Part shown: one piece after another, positions 1 through 7,379 of the stretch | Position numbering within the stretch: the first letter of the stretch is position 1 | Layout of the letters: each line of letters begins with the position of its first letter | Source: Frankia sp. R82 | GTDB lineage: Bacteria; Actinomycetota; Actinomycetes; Frankiales; Frankiaceae | Length of the DNA stretch: 64,000 nt | Direction: 5' to 3' | NCBI RefSeq assembly: GCF_023716925.1 | Contig: NZ_JAMQQG010000043.1 | Coordinates: 1-64,000 of the forward strand | The notes under the pieces: generated by a model | The model's database searches: none | Told to the model about the DNA's origin: nothing | Seen by the model: the letters and a program-made list of their open reading frames with translations, nothing else | Translations under genes and position numbers: made by a program

Positions 1-127
1 GCGGGTGGCCTCGCTGACCGCCCGCCGGCTGGCCGCGCTGCCGCCGGACATCCGACCGCTGCCATCGGTCGCCGCCTACGACCAGCTGCTTCGCCGTCCA
101 CGCACCCGTCAGGGAGGCTCGCTATGA
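1..127 (+). CDS. istA: IstA-like IS21 transposase, C-terminal end only
   Basis: The reading frame is open from base 2 and enters from outside the window. The visible 41 residues end in a stop that overlaps the next ATG (ATGA). The tail carries the SVAAYDQLL motif common at the C-terminus of IstA transposases, and the following gene is istB, which is the standard IS21 order. IstA is the DDE transposase; its catalytic core lies left of the window, so intactness cannot be judged. Confidence 0.75.
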   Translation, partial: RVASLTARRLAALPPDIRPLPSVAAYDQLLRRPRTRQGGSL

Positions 128-915
128 CCGCCGTTCACCGCACCCGGGGCCTGACCGACCAGGCCGCCGACGCCGCCGTCGACACCGCCTGCCGGGTGCT
201 GCGCCTGCCCACCGTGCGCGCCGAGTTCCCCGCCACCGCGCAGGCCGCCGAACGCGAGCACATGTCCTACCGCGGGTTCCTCGCCGAACTACTCATGGCC
301 GAATGCGACGACCGCGACCGGCGCCGGTCCGAACGGCGCACCAAAGCCGCCGGCTTCCCCCGCCAGAAACTGCTCAAGGACTTCGACTTCGACGCGAACC
401 CCGCCCTCGAGCCCGCCGTCATCCACACGCTGGCGAAATGCGACTGGATCCGCAAGGGCCTGCCGCTCTGCCTCATCGGCGACTCCGGCACCGGCAAGTC
501 CCACCTGCTCATCGGCCTGGGCACCGAGGCCGCCCTCGGCGGATTCCGCGTCCGCTACACCCTCGCCGCGAAGCTCGTCAACGAGCTCGTCGAGGCCGCC
601 GACAGCAAACAGCTCGGCCGCACGATCGCCCGTTACGGCCGCGTCGACCTGCTCTGCATCGACGAACTCGGCTACATGGAACTCGACAAACACGGCGCCG
701 AGTTGCTCTTCCAGGTCCTCACCGAACGCGAGGAGAAAAACAGCGTCGCGATCGCCTCCAACGAGTCGTTCTCCGGCTGGGCGAAGACCTTCACCGACCC
801 GCGGCTCTGCGCCGCGATCGTCGACCGGCTCACGTTCGGCGGGAACATCATCGAGACCGGCACCGACTCCTACCGGCTCGCCCGCACCCGCGCCGGCGCA
901 CAGACCACCACCTGA
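124..915 (+). CDS. istB: IstB-like ATPase, IS21-family helper protein
   Basis: This 263-residue protein has Walker A GDSGTGKS at residues 119-126, a Walker B region near LLCIDELGYM (about 175-184) and the IstB/DnaC-like AAA+ layout. IstB is the regulatory ATPase that works with IstA to select the target and assemble the transposition complex. The start overlaps the istA stop by 4 bases, implying translational coupling. Length is normal and no damage is visible. It is the second gene of an IS21-like element whose right end may be near 4282. Confidence 0.9.
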   Translation: MTAVHRTRGLTDQAADAAVDTACRVLRLPTVRAEFPATAQAAEREHMSYRGFLAELLMAECDDRDRRRSERRTKAAGFPRQKLLKDFDFDANPALEPAVIHTLAKCDWIRKGLPLCLIGDSGTGKSHLLIGLGTEAALGGFRVRYTLAAKLVNELVEAADSKQLGRTIARYGRVDLLCIDELGYMELDKHGAELLFQVLTEREEKNSVAIASNESFSGWAKTFTDPRLCAAIVDRLTFGGNIIETGTDSYRLARTRAGAQTTT

Positions 916-923
916 GGCCCACC

Positions 924-1292
924 GTGTTCGTCTATCGCCTCACCAAGCCCATCGACCTCTTCGACGGCCTGGTCCCGCTGCGCCGCTGGCTCACCGACGC
1001 CACCGCCGGACAGACCAGCTGGGCCCTGGCCGCCGTCCTCGCCCTCGGCGACGCCGCCACCGACGTCGGCTGGCACGGCGACATGCGCCACCTCCCGCTC
1101 GTCGGCGCACTGCCGACCCGGCCGGCCACGACCCCCTACCTGCTGGTCAAGCAGGACAACAACGGCGACACGTTCCTCGTCACCACCGCCCCGCCCGGCT
1201 GGCTCGGCGAGACCGCCACCCAGGTCCAGGTCCCCACCCGCGACATCGGCGCCTGGGAACCCGACGACAAACCCGACCAGTCCTTCTTCTGA
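924..1292 (+). CDS. small protein following istB, function unknown
   Basis: GTG start 8 bases after the istB stop; 122 residues beginning VFVYRLTKPIDLFDGL. The same frame stays open further upstream inside istB, but that part is an Arg/Pro-rich shadow, so the GTG after istB is the sensible start. The protein is soluble and moderately acidic with no motif I recognise. Tight spacing suggests it is co-transcribed with istAB as part of the element. Confidence 0.6.
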   Translation: MFVYRLTKPIDLFDGLVPLRRWLTDATAGQTSWALAAVLALGDAATDVGWHGDMRHLPLVGALPTRPATTPYLLVKQDNNGDTFLVTTAPPGWLGETATQVQVPTRDIGAWEPDDKPDQSFF

Positions 1293-1459
1293 CCGGCACG
1301 ACCGACTGGATACACCGCAGGCCGACGACGTTGTTGCTTGCCATCGAAGCCAGCCCGTTGTCACCGAATCCGACCCGAGGAGTTCGCGCGAGGGGAGGCG
1401 CCCCCTTCCGGGTTGATTGGGTGATCTGGTGTCCGGTCTGGCCGAGCAGAATCAGGGCC

Positions 1460-2338
1460 GTGACATCGCCTGCCCCGAACTGGCCGCGCGCCGAACGGCT
1501 CGACGCCGAACGTGTCGCCGAAGCGATCGCCGCCAGCACCGGCGTTCGTCTCCTCATGGAGGGTCCGTGTCCAGGAGGCCAGGTCGGTGCCGCCTACGTG
1601 CGCAGACCCGACGGTCGCCGGTCGGTGCTCACCTGGCGGCCGGACACCACCCTGGCCGGCCTGCGTGCCGGTCCCCTCGCCGTCGTGGAGACGCTACGAA
1701 CCGCCGGATACCCGGCCCCCGCCGTCGAGATGGCGGTTCAGGTCGGCGCGGCGGTCGCGCTCGTCCAGGAACGCCTGCCCGGCCAGAAGATCGACTATTT
1801 GACCCATCGGCTGCTGGACCGGCTACTGGACCTCAACGACCTGCAGGCCGGCGCCCTTTCGGGACGGCCGGACGTGCCGCCGGTCCGGCTTCACCTGCGA
1901 CACGACGGTCCGGGCTACTGCCTGCACGAGCCGCTGCGGCGCCATAGTCCGCGGGCCGCCGCCCTGGAGCGGTGGGTAATCGCCGTCGCGGATGCCTATC
2001 CCGACGGTCTGCCGGGTCAGGACGCCGTGCATGTCGACTTCCATCCCGGCAACGTCCTCGCCCTCGCCGGCCGGGTGACCGGAGTCGTTGACTGGGACGG
2101 CGCCGGGCGAGGCGATCGCCGCCTGGACCTGGTCACGCTGCGCTTCGGCGTCCGCCCAAAGTCCACCGAGCCCGGCGTCCTCGAACGCATCGACGAGATC
2201 CTCGACGCGCTGCCCGACAGCGTCGTCCGCCCGGCGTGGGCACACCTGAGCCTGCGCATGGCGGACTGGGCCATCCGGCACTTCGCCCCCGACGAGATCG
2301 ACCGCTGGCTCGACCTGGCCGAGAGCCGCCTCGACTGA
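1460..2338 (+). CDS. aminoglycoside phosphotransferase (APH)-family kinase-like protein
   Basis: From the GTG at 1460 the protein has 292 residues. It carries the APH catalytic loop HVDFHPGNVL, where the conserved Asp is the base and the Asn binds metal, followed by VVDWDGAGRGDRRLDL, the metal-binding DWD segment. The N-terminal kinase lobe is present but degenerate. APH-fold proteins phosphorylate small molecules such as antibiotics, choline or sugars; the substrate cannot be told from sequence. The frame is open back to 1331, but the upstream part is low quality. It sits between istAB and IS21-like terminal repeats, so it may be cargo of that element. Confidence 0.75.
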   Translation: MTSPAPNWPRAERLDAERVAEAIAASTGVRLLMEGPCPGGQVGAAYVRRPDGRRSVLTWRPDTTLAGLRAGPLAVVETLRTAGYPAPAVEMAVQVGAAVALVQERLPGQKIDYLTHRLLDRLLDLNDLQAGALSGRPDVPPVRLHLRHDGPGYCLHEPLRRHSPRAAALERWVIAVADAYPDGLPGQDAVHVDFHPGNVLALAGRVTGVVDWDGAGRGDRRLDLVTLRFGVRPKSTEPGVLERIDEILDALPDSVVRPAWAHLSLRMADWAIRHFAPDEIDRWLDLAESRLD

Positions 2339-2452
2339 ACGCGGCGTCCGGGCCGAGCTCCAAAGGACCACCGGGCCGGATTCGACGACGCTGGCCCGAC
2401 TGGAACGGCAAAGGACAGGCGGTCGCCGGTGAACACACAACGTGATCAGAAG

Positions 2453-2535
2453 GTGGGGCCAAAACTCGTTCCCCGACCAACCCTCGAAGATCGCCAAGTG
2501 GGGCCAAAACTCATTGGAAAGTGGGGCCAAATCTC
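2453..2535 (+). repeat. three direct copies of GTGGGGCCAAAACTC, IS21-type terminal repeats
   Basis: The 15-base motif GTGGGGCCAAA(A/T)CTC occurs at 2453-2467, 2498-2512 and 2521-2535. Multiple short direct repeats close to the ends are typical of IS21-family elements. The third copy continues across the ISL3 insertion to bases 4277-4282 (CCCTCA), giving the 3' CA expected at an IS21 terminus. This is the likely right end of the istAB element, later split by the ISL3 insertion. The assignment is inference. Confidence 0.5.
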
Positions 2536-2536
2536 G

Positions 2537-4268
2537 GGATCTGGCGCTGATCTTGTGATCGGACTGACCCCTTCGATGATCATCTGGCTAGGAGGACGCG
2601 TTTGCGGAGGAGGTCGAAGCTGGCGCGGCCATACATCTGCCTTTTGATCATTTTGATGCGGTTGACGTTGCCTTCGACGACGCCGGAGCTGTGGGGTTCG
2701 GTGAGGCCGGCGAGGACAGCGGCGTGGTCGCGGCGTAGGCCGTGGGTGAAGCGGTGCAGATCGGGCTGGTCGTCGGCCTCGACGGCGCTGATCCAGGCGT
2801 CGAGGCGGTCGCCGTGGCGTTCGACGAGCATCTGGGCGAAGGCGGCGACGTGGGCCGCGGTCGCGGCGAGCGACGGGCTGCGCTCAAGGATCGTCTTGAG
2901 CGTGGCGGTGTCGTCGGCGTCGAGCCGGTCGGGGTGGGTCAGGATCCAGCGGGTCACCGTGCGGACCTTCGGTGCCGCCGGCGCCGGCGCCGGGGCGCGG
3001 CCGGCTGCGCGCAGCGGACGTAGGTAGTCGCGCAGGGTCGCATAGCTGCCGGTGTAGCCGCGCTCGGAGATCTCCCGGAACAGCTCGCTGAAGGTCGTGA
3101 CGCCGGCATTGAACCGTTCGTGCAGGTAGGGCTTGTGCACGTCGAGAACGCTGACCCGGCCCTCGCGGGCCCTGGCCAGGACGTCCTCGACCGTTTCGGC
3201 CCGGTAGTACTTGCGGACGGTCTCCTTCGCCAGCCCGAGTTCCCTTTTGATCGTCTTGATGCCCAGGCCCTGGGCCTTGAGCTCCTGCACCGCGGCATAC
3301 CGCTCGCGGGCGTGGCGGACGAAGTCCTTCTGCTCGAACTGCTCCGCGCGCACCGCCGCGGCCCTCGCCTCGGCGTCGGCCTGCTCGGGCTCCGGCGACG
3401 GTGCCGGTTCGGCGGCGGGTTCGCGCAGGTCAGCCCGGTGGCGGGTGACGGTCTTCTCGACGTAGCCGGCGAGGTTGTGCCACAGATGCCACCGGTCCGC
3501 GATCTGCACGGCCTCGGGGGCGCCGGTGCGCGCACCGTCGGCATAGGCGCCGCCCCGGTCCCGGCAGACGGTCCCGGTCCCGGGATGGGCCTTCAGCCAG
3601 GCGGCGAACGTCTCGGCTTCCCGGTCCGCGAGCAGGTCCACCGGCCGGCCGGTGGCGACGTCGATGAGAACCGTGCCGTAGGTGCGACCGCGTCGCAACG
3701 CGAAGTCGTCCACCCCGAGCACGACGATCGTCGTCACCTCGGGATCAGGCAGCGCCCGCACCCGACGCAGCAACGTGTCCCGGCCGACCTCCAGACCCAG
3801 CGCGGCGGCCAGCCGTGCCCCGGCCCGTCCCGCGAGCGCCAGGCCGATCTCGCGCAGCGCCCCCGCCGCCGGCGGTGTGAACCGTGCATACGGGCTGGTC
3901 AACCCCTCAACCTGCTCCGCGAACGTCACCACCACACAGCCCGCCTCGGCGCAGCGGAACCGGCGGACCACCAGCTCGACCACGACACCCAGCCCACCCA
4001 GCGCGGTATCAACAAGGCGCCGCCGATACCGGCCATGCACCCGCGCCGAAACCGTCGCGCAACGCGGACAGGCCACCCGCTCCGCCCGGGCACGCCCCCG
4101 AAGCCGCAACCCGCCCGCGACACGCTCCACGCTGTCCAACGCCACATTCGCCAGATGCGGCAGCCAGACCCCAAGGTCAAGGAAGTCACACCAGCCCGAT
4201 GATCGCAGCCGACGATCAATTCTCGATCATCACGGAGCCAGCCCGATCACAAGATCAGCGCCAGATCC
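2537..4268 (-). mobile_element. complete ISL3-family insertion sequence, 1732 bp
   Basis: Perfect 26-bp terminal inverted repeats lie at 2537-2562 and 4243-4268. The flanks carry an exact 8-bp direct repeat, AAATCTCG, at 2529-2536 and 4269-4276, the duplication length known for ISL3. One transposase gene fills the interior. The perfect ends and duplication indicate recent insertion. It landed at the junction of the IS21-like right end and the truncated HATPase gene. Confidence 0.95.
2580..4145 (-). CDS. ISL3-family DDE transposase
   Basis: 521 residues. The order is an N-terminal zinc-finger region (CPRC...C...C within the first 75 residues), a helix-turn-helix region, then the DDE domain. 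Acidic residues are visible in LGVDDFALRRG, in CRDRGGAYADGA and in SSGVVEGNVNRIK near the C-terminus. The ending MYGRASFDLLRKRVLLAR is typical of ISL3 transposases. Length is normal and no frameshift is seen, so the enzyme looks functional. It lies wholly inside the inverted repeats. Confidence 0.95.
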   Translation of the reverse strand: MALDSVERVAGGLRLRGRARAERVACPRCATVSARVHGRYRRRLVDTALGGLGVVVELVVRRFRCAEAGCVVVTFAEQVEGLTSPYARFTPPAAGALREIGLALAGRAGARLAAALGLEVGRDTLLRRVRALPDPEVTTIVVLGVDDFALRRGRTYGTVLIDVATGRPVDLLADREAETFAAWLKAHPGTGTVCRDRGGAYADGARTGAPEAVQIADRWHLWHNLAGYVEKTVTRHRADLREPAAEPAPSPEPEQADAEARAAAVRAEQFEQKDFVRHARERYAAVQELKAQGLGIKTIKRELGLAKETVRKYYRAETVEDVLARAREGRVSVLDVHKPYLHERFNAGVTTFSELFREISERGYTGSYATLRDYLRPLRAAGRAPAPAPAAPKVRTVTRWILTHPDRLDADDTATLKTILERSPSLAATAAHVAAFAQMLVERHGDRLDAWISAVEADDQPDLHRFTHGLRRDHAAVLAGLTEPHSSGVVEGNVNRIKMIKRQMYGRASFDLLRKRVLLAR

Positions 4269-5073
4269 AAATCTCGCCCTCATAGCCAGTCCGCTCGATC
4301 TCCTCGCCGGGCACCAGGCTGCGCATCCTGGCCAGCAGCACCACGGGGCGCAGGTGTTTCGGAACGCGGAACTGGGCCGCCATCAGCTGGTCACCTTGCC
4401 GCTGGTCAGCTCGCTGGGCCGGTAAAGGGCGCAGGCCGGAGGCGAGGCCGCTCGGTTTCGGCGGACAGCTGTTGAGGTGACGTAGTCCGTCCAGGATGCG
4501 ATGGAGCAGCGCCGGGTCGTCCTCGAAGGCTGAGGGGTGTTCCGGTGTCGGACTGGAAGAACGCGAACGTTTCGGCAGTGCCGTTTCGGTGTGGCCGGTG
4601 TCGGGGTGCGCCGGCTCTGTGCGTGCGGCGAGCTGGGCCCAGACGATCTTGCCGCCGCCGCGGGGGTGGTACCAGGACCATCGCAGGCAGAGTGCGTCGA
4701 CCAGGACGAGGCCGCGGCCGTTTTCGTCGTCGTCGCTCGGGTCGGCCAGGGTGGGTGGGGTGTCGCTGTCGTCCCAGACCTCGATGGTCAGGGTCGGGCC
4801 GGTGAGGGTCAGCCAGAGTACGTTTCCGGCGTTCCCTTCGCTGATCTTCGTGGCGTTCGTGGCGTTCGTGGCGTTCGTGGCGTTCGTGGCGTTCGTGGCG
4901 TTCGTGGCGAGCTCCGACACGACGATCTGTGCCGACTCGACGGTGTCCGAGTCCAAATGCCAGGCATGCAGGGTCTGGACCGCGGCGGCCCGCACGGCCG
5001 GGATGGCGGTCATGGCGGCGGGGAAGTGGTCGACTGCCATGCGGACGGCGAGTGCTGGAAGCGCGGCGGTCAC
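4255..5073 (-). CDS. HATPase_c domain ATP-binding protein, 3' end truncated by IS insertions
   Basis: From GTG 5073 the product is 272 residues. It has a GHKL ATPase fold: N-box SELATNA (53-59), G1-like DDSDTPP (101-107), G2-like NGRGLVLVDAL (118-128) and GGGKIVWAQL. Such RsbW-like proteins occur beside Xre-DUF5753/DUF397 pairs in actinomycetes, exactly as here. The GTG overlaps the stop of a 24-codon upstream frame (GTGA). A 9-bp tandem repeat follows the N-box. The last codons (IWIWR) come from IS DNA, so the native C-terminus is lost. ATP-site function may survive; the original role is not certain. Confidence 0.7.
   Translation of the reverse strand: MTAALPALAVRMAVDHFPAAMTAIPAVRAAAVQTLHAWHLDSDTVESAQIVVSELATNATNATNATNATNATNATKISEGNAGNVLWLTLTGPTLTIEVWDDSDTPPTLADPSDDDENGRGLVLVDALCLRWSWYHPRGGGKIVWAQLAARTEPAHPDTGHTETALPKRSRSSSPTPEHPSAFEDDPALLHRILDGLRHLNSCPPKPSGLASGLRPLPAQRADQRQGDQLMAAQFRVPKHLRPVVLLARMRSLVPGEEIERTGYEGEIWIWR
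4849..4911 (-). repeat. 9-bp tandem repeat encoding Asn-Ala-Thr units
   Basis: Six perfect copies of CGTGGCGTT (4849-4902) plus a partial copy to 4911. Read on the minus strand they encode consecutive NAT triplets directly after the N-box SELAT of the HATPase gene. The unit is a multiple of three, so copy-number change keeps the frame. Confidence 0.9.
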
Positions 5074-5144
5074 TGTGGCTTCGCGGTGAGGATGAGAGGC
5101 GGCGAGGTCGGGCTCGCCTGTGGACGGATCACCTCGTTGGTCAT
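5070..5144 (-). CDS. possible 24-residue leader peptide upstream of the HATPase gene
   Basis: ATG at 5144 is preceded by a good ribosome-binding site (GGAGAG, 8-base spacing). It encodes MTNEVIRPQASPTSPPLILT and four more residues, and its stop overlaps the GTG start of the HATPase gene. The good ribosome site and GTGA overlap argue for translation and coupling. No family is recognised. Confidence 0.35.
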   Translation of the reverse strand: MTNEVIRPQASPTSPPLILTAKPQ

Positions 5145-5160
5145 GGTGGCGTCTCTCCAT

Positions 5161-5487
5161 TGGAGTGGAGGTGGCGCTGCCCCGGCTCGTACGGCGTGGT
5201 GGGAGAGATCCGGCAAGGGCAGCGGGAGTGGTGAGGACGCCGGGCCAGCAGGCAGTGTGCGGCGGGCGGTTGATGGCTGCAGCGCAGCGGTGTGCTGGCC
5301 ATGGGTGCTCATGAGCGTGTCGTGGGCCCGTCGGCGTCAGAGCGTCCTTGGAACGTGAGGATGCCGTCACGAACCTTTAAATGCAACTGCATCTGTAGAC
5401 TTGTTTTCGTTGTGGATGGAGTGGGTGGGGTCCGTTCGGCCGGTGGCAGACTGCGATCGGGCATGGGTGCGCGATGGCGGAGGAAGC
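5161..5487. promoter_or_regulatory. divergent intergenic region between the HATPase and Xre genes
   Basis: No gene is supported here. The stretch around 5375-5410 is locally AT-rich (TTTAAATGCAACTGCATCTG) and contains the small palindrome TGCAACTGCA, a candidate operator for the adjacent Xre regulator. No -35/-10 pair is clear enough to name. The purine-rich AGGAAG before 5488 sets the Xre start. Confidence 0.35.
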
Positions 5488-6351
5488 GTGGCGAAGTCGT
5501 CAGCAGGGCCGACGGTGCGCAGCCGCCGACTGGGGGCCGAGCTGCGCAGGCTGCGTGAGGCTGCCGGCCTGACCGCGGGGGAGGCGGGGCAGGCGATCCG
5601 CGCGTCCGACGCCAAGATCAGCCGGATTGAGAACGGTCGGGTCGCCGTGCGCGCGGTCGATGTCGGCGACCTGCTGTCTCTCTACGGTGTTGACGATGCC
5701 GGTCAGCGGGAGGCGATCCTCGTGTTGGCGAAGGAGACCCGCCGGCAGGGCTGGTGGCGAAGCTTCGGTGATGTCGTCCCCCGGTGGATGGAGGTCTACA
5801 TCGGGCTCGAGGCCGACGCGTCGTCGATCAACGTCTACCAGTCGTCGCTGGTGGAGGGCCTGCTGCAGACCCCGGAGTACGCCGCCGCGGTGATCCGTTC
5901 CACGTGGCCGGAGCTTCCCGGCGACGAGGTCCGCCGGCGGGTGGCACTGCGGACCAGCCGCCAGGAACGCCTCGCCGGCGCGCAGCCGCCCCGCCTGTGG
6001 GTCGTGCTCGACGAGGCTGTGCTGCGCCGCCCGGTCGGCGGCCCCGACGTCCTGGACGCCCAGCTCAGGCATCTCCTGGACGCCGGAACCCGACCGAACG
6101 TGACCATCCAGGTGCTACCGTTCGACGTTGGAGGGCATGCCGCGCTCGGGACGTCCTTCACGCACCTGGCTTTCCCGGATCCAGACGATCCGGAGGTCGT
6201 CTACCTGGAGGTTCTGACGGGCAGCCTGTATGTCGAGAAGCCCGCGGAAGTGCGGCTGTACCGGGACAAGCTCGACCATCTGCGAGCGCTCGCGCTCAAC
6301 CCCCGCGACTCCACCGAGATGATCCAGCGCCTGGTGAGGGACCAGCCATGA
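5488..6351 (+). CDS. Xre-family regulator with C-terminal DUF5753
   Basis: GTG at 5488 with GGAGGAAG just upstream; 287 residues. An HTH_31-type domain (LGAELRRLREAAGLTAGEAGQAI, ISRIENGR) covers about residues 14-60. A DUF5753 domain follows, with VYQSSLVEGLLQTPEYA, a ligand-pocket-like middle and TSFTHLAFPDPDDPEVVYLE. Relatives control differentiation and antibiotic production in Streptomyces, and some form toxin-antitoxin-like pairs with DUF397 proteins. The next gene overlaps by 4 bases and is DUF397, so the pair is a canonical operon. An open frame upstream to 5401 is ignored because it lacks a ribosome site. Confidence 0.9.
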   Translation: MAKSSAGPTVRSRRLGAELRRLREAAGLTAGEAGQAIRASDAKISRIENGRVAVRAVDVGDLLSLYGVDDAGQREAILVLAKETRRQGWWRSFGDVVPRWMEVYIGLEADASSINVYQSSLVEGLLQTPEYAAAVIRSTWPELPGDEVRRRVALRTSRQERLAGAQPPRLWVVLDEAVLRRPVGGPDVLDAQLRHLLDAGTRPNVTIQVLPFDVGGHAALGTSFTHLAFPDPDDPEVVYLEVLTGSLYVEKPAEVRLYRDKLDHLRALALNPRDSTEMIQRLVRDQP

Positions 6352-6563
6352 CCAGCAAGATCGAGTTTGACCGGGACAGCCTCACCTGGCAGTTGTCCAG
6401 CTATACCAACGGTAGCGGCGCCTGCGTCGAAGTCGCCAAGCTCCCGCAGAACGGCCGCGCCCTACGCGACTCCAAGGACCGCACCGGCCCCATCCTCGTC
6501 TTCACCGCCGCCGAGTGGGCCGCCTTCGCTGCCGGCGTCCGTGATGGTGAGTTCGACACCTGA
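6348..6563 (+). CDS. DUF397 protein, partner of the Xre regulator
   Basis: 71 residues, start overlapping the Xre stop (ATGA). Conserved features are LTWQLSSYTNGSGACVEVAKL, the ALRDSKDRTGPIL segment and FTAAEWAAFAAGVRDGEFD. DUF397 proteins nearly always pair with Xre-DUF5753 regulators. In described cases the small protein antagonises the regulator or is inhibited by it. Complete and typical in length. Confidence 0.92.
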   Translation: MTSKIEFDRDSLTWQLSSYTNGSGACVEVAKLPQNGRALRDSKDRTGPILVFTAAEWAAFAAGVRDGEFDT

Positions 6564-6745
6564 GGGTGACGGGCGCTGGTGATCATCCCTGTGTCGCGCC
6601 GGTAGGCTACGTGACCATGACCGGCCGAGCCCGTATCCCGCTCACCTGGCAGGGAAGGCCAGCGATGCCTGCCATGAAGGCATCTGAGCTCGACCGAAAA
6701 TCACAACAGAAGCCGGACGCCTCCTAAAAGCCCAGCTCACGAAGC

Positions 6746-6972
6746 GTCCTCCCCATGCCCGTGGGGGTGATCCGGAGGGGATGCGGATGTGCGGGACATG
6801 GTCCTGGTCCTCCCCATGCCCGTGGGGGTGATCCGCAGTTCGAGCTCAATCCACTGGTTGGTTTCGGCGGGCGTGGGACGGCGCGCCCTCCTACGCCGGT
6901 GGAGATGATCCACTGATAATCAACGGTGTTGACTGTGCCCGCGGTCGCCGCCACGTCTGTGGGGATGATCCG
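6746..6972 (+). CRISPR. degenerate type I-E-like CRISPR array, two intact and two decayed repeats
   Basis: Identical 29-base repeats (GTCCTCCCCATGC..., ending GGGGGTGATCCG) lie at 6746-6774 and 6807-6835, separated by a 32-base spacer: the 29/32 geometry of type I-E arrays in actinobacteria. Two degraded copies end in GGAGATGATCCA (about 6885-6912) and GGGGATGATCCG (6944-6972). The spacing between copies 2 and 3 is irregular (49 bases). No cas gene is present in the window, so this is an orphan or eroding array. Direction is taken from the conserved GTGATCCG repeat end. Confidence 0.85.
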
Positions 6973-7379
6973 AGACTGGGCCCGGACGCTGGAAGGATCC
7001 TGGGAAGAAATCCGGGAACATGCGCAGGAACGCCGGATTCAGCCTCCTCTCATGTCGAACCCTGAGTACGACAAAAGAACGGCCCCTGATCCGACGGTCG
7101 CGTATTCATTCGGCCCGACCCTTGACAGTACCTCCCGGGATTCGTCTTTTGGCCATGTCGGACGGCATGGAAGAAACACGCAGAGCGACGAGATTCTTCT
7201 CATAGGCGTGCCGGCGGAGCCGCCACACATCACCCCTTCGGTGGGAAGGGTGTTGTTGCGTATTCTGCTGGAGGTGCGCACCTCGCGGCAGGCTGAGGAT
7301 TCCCGCGTCGAACCGGATGCGCCGCGCGAGGAAGCATCGCTATCGGAGCCCTTGCCGCCGTCTCATCTCGAAGGAAGCA
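6973..7379. other. intergenic region between the CRISPR remnant and the first recombinase
   Basis: Several overlapping frames are open here but none has both a ribosome site and plausible composition. I see no gene. The segment is less GC-biased than its surroundings, with patches such as GTATTCATTCGGCCC. It may hold the left remains of the element to which the recombinase at 7380 belongs. No second att core is visible. Confidence 0.4.

Noticed and set aside
303-923. Long plus-strand frame overlapping istB
   Set aside because: Arg/Pro-rich shadow of istB in another frame; only its last part (from GTG 924) is a plausible gene.
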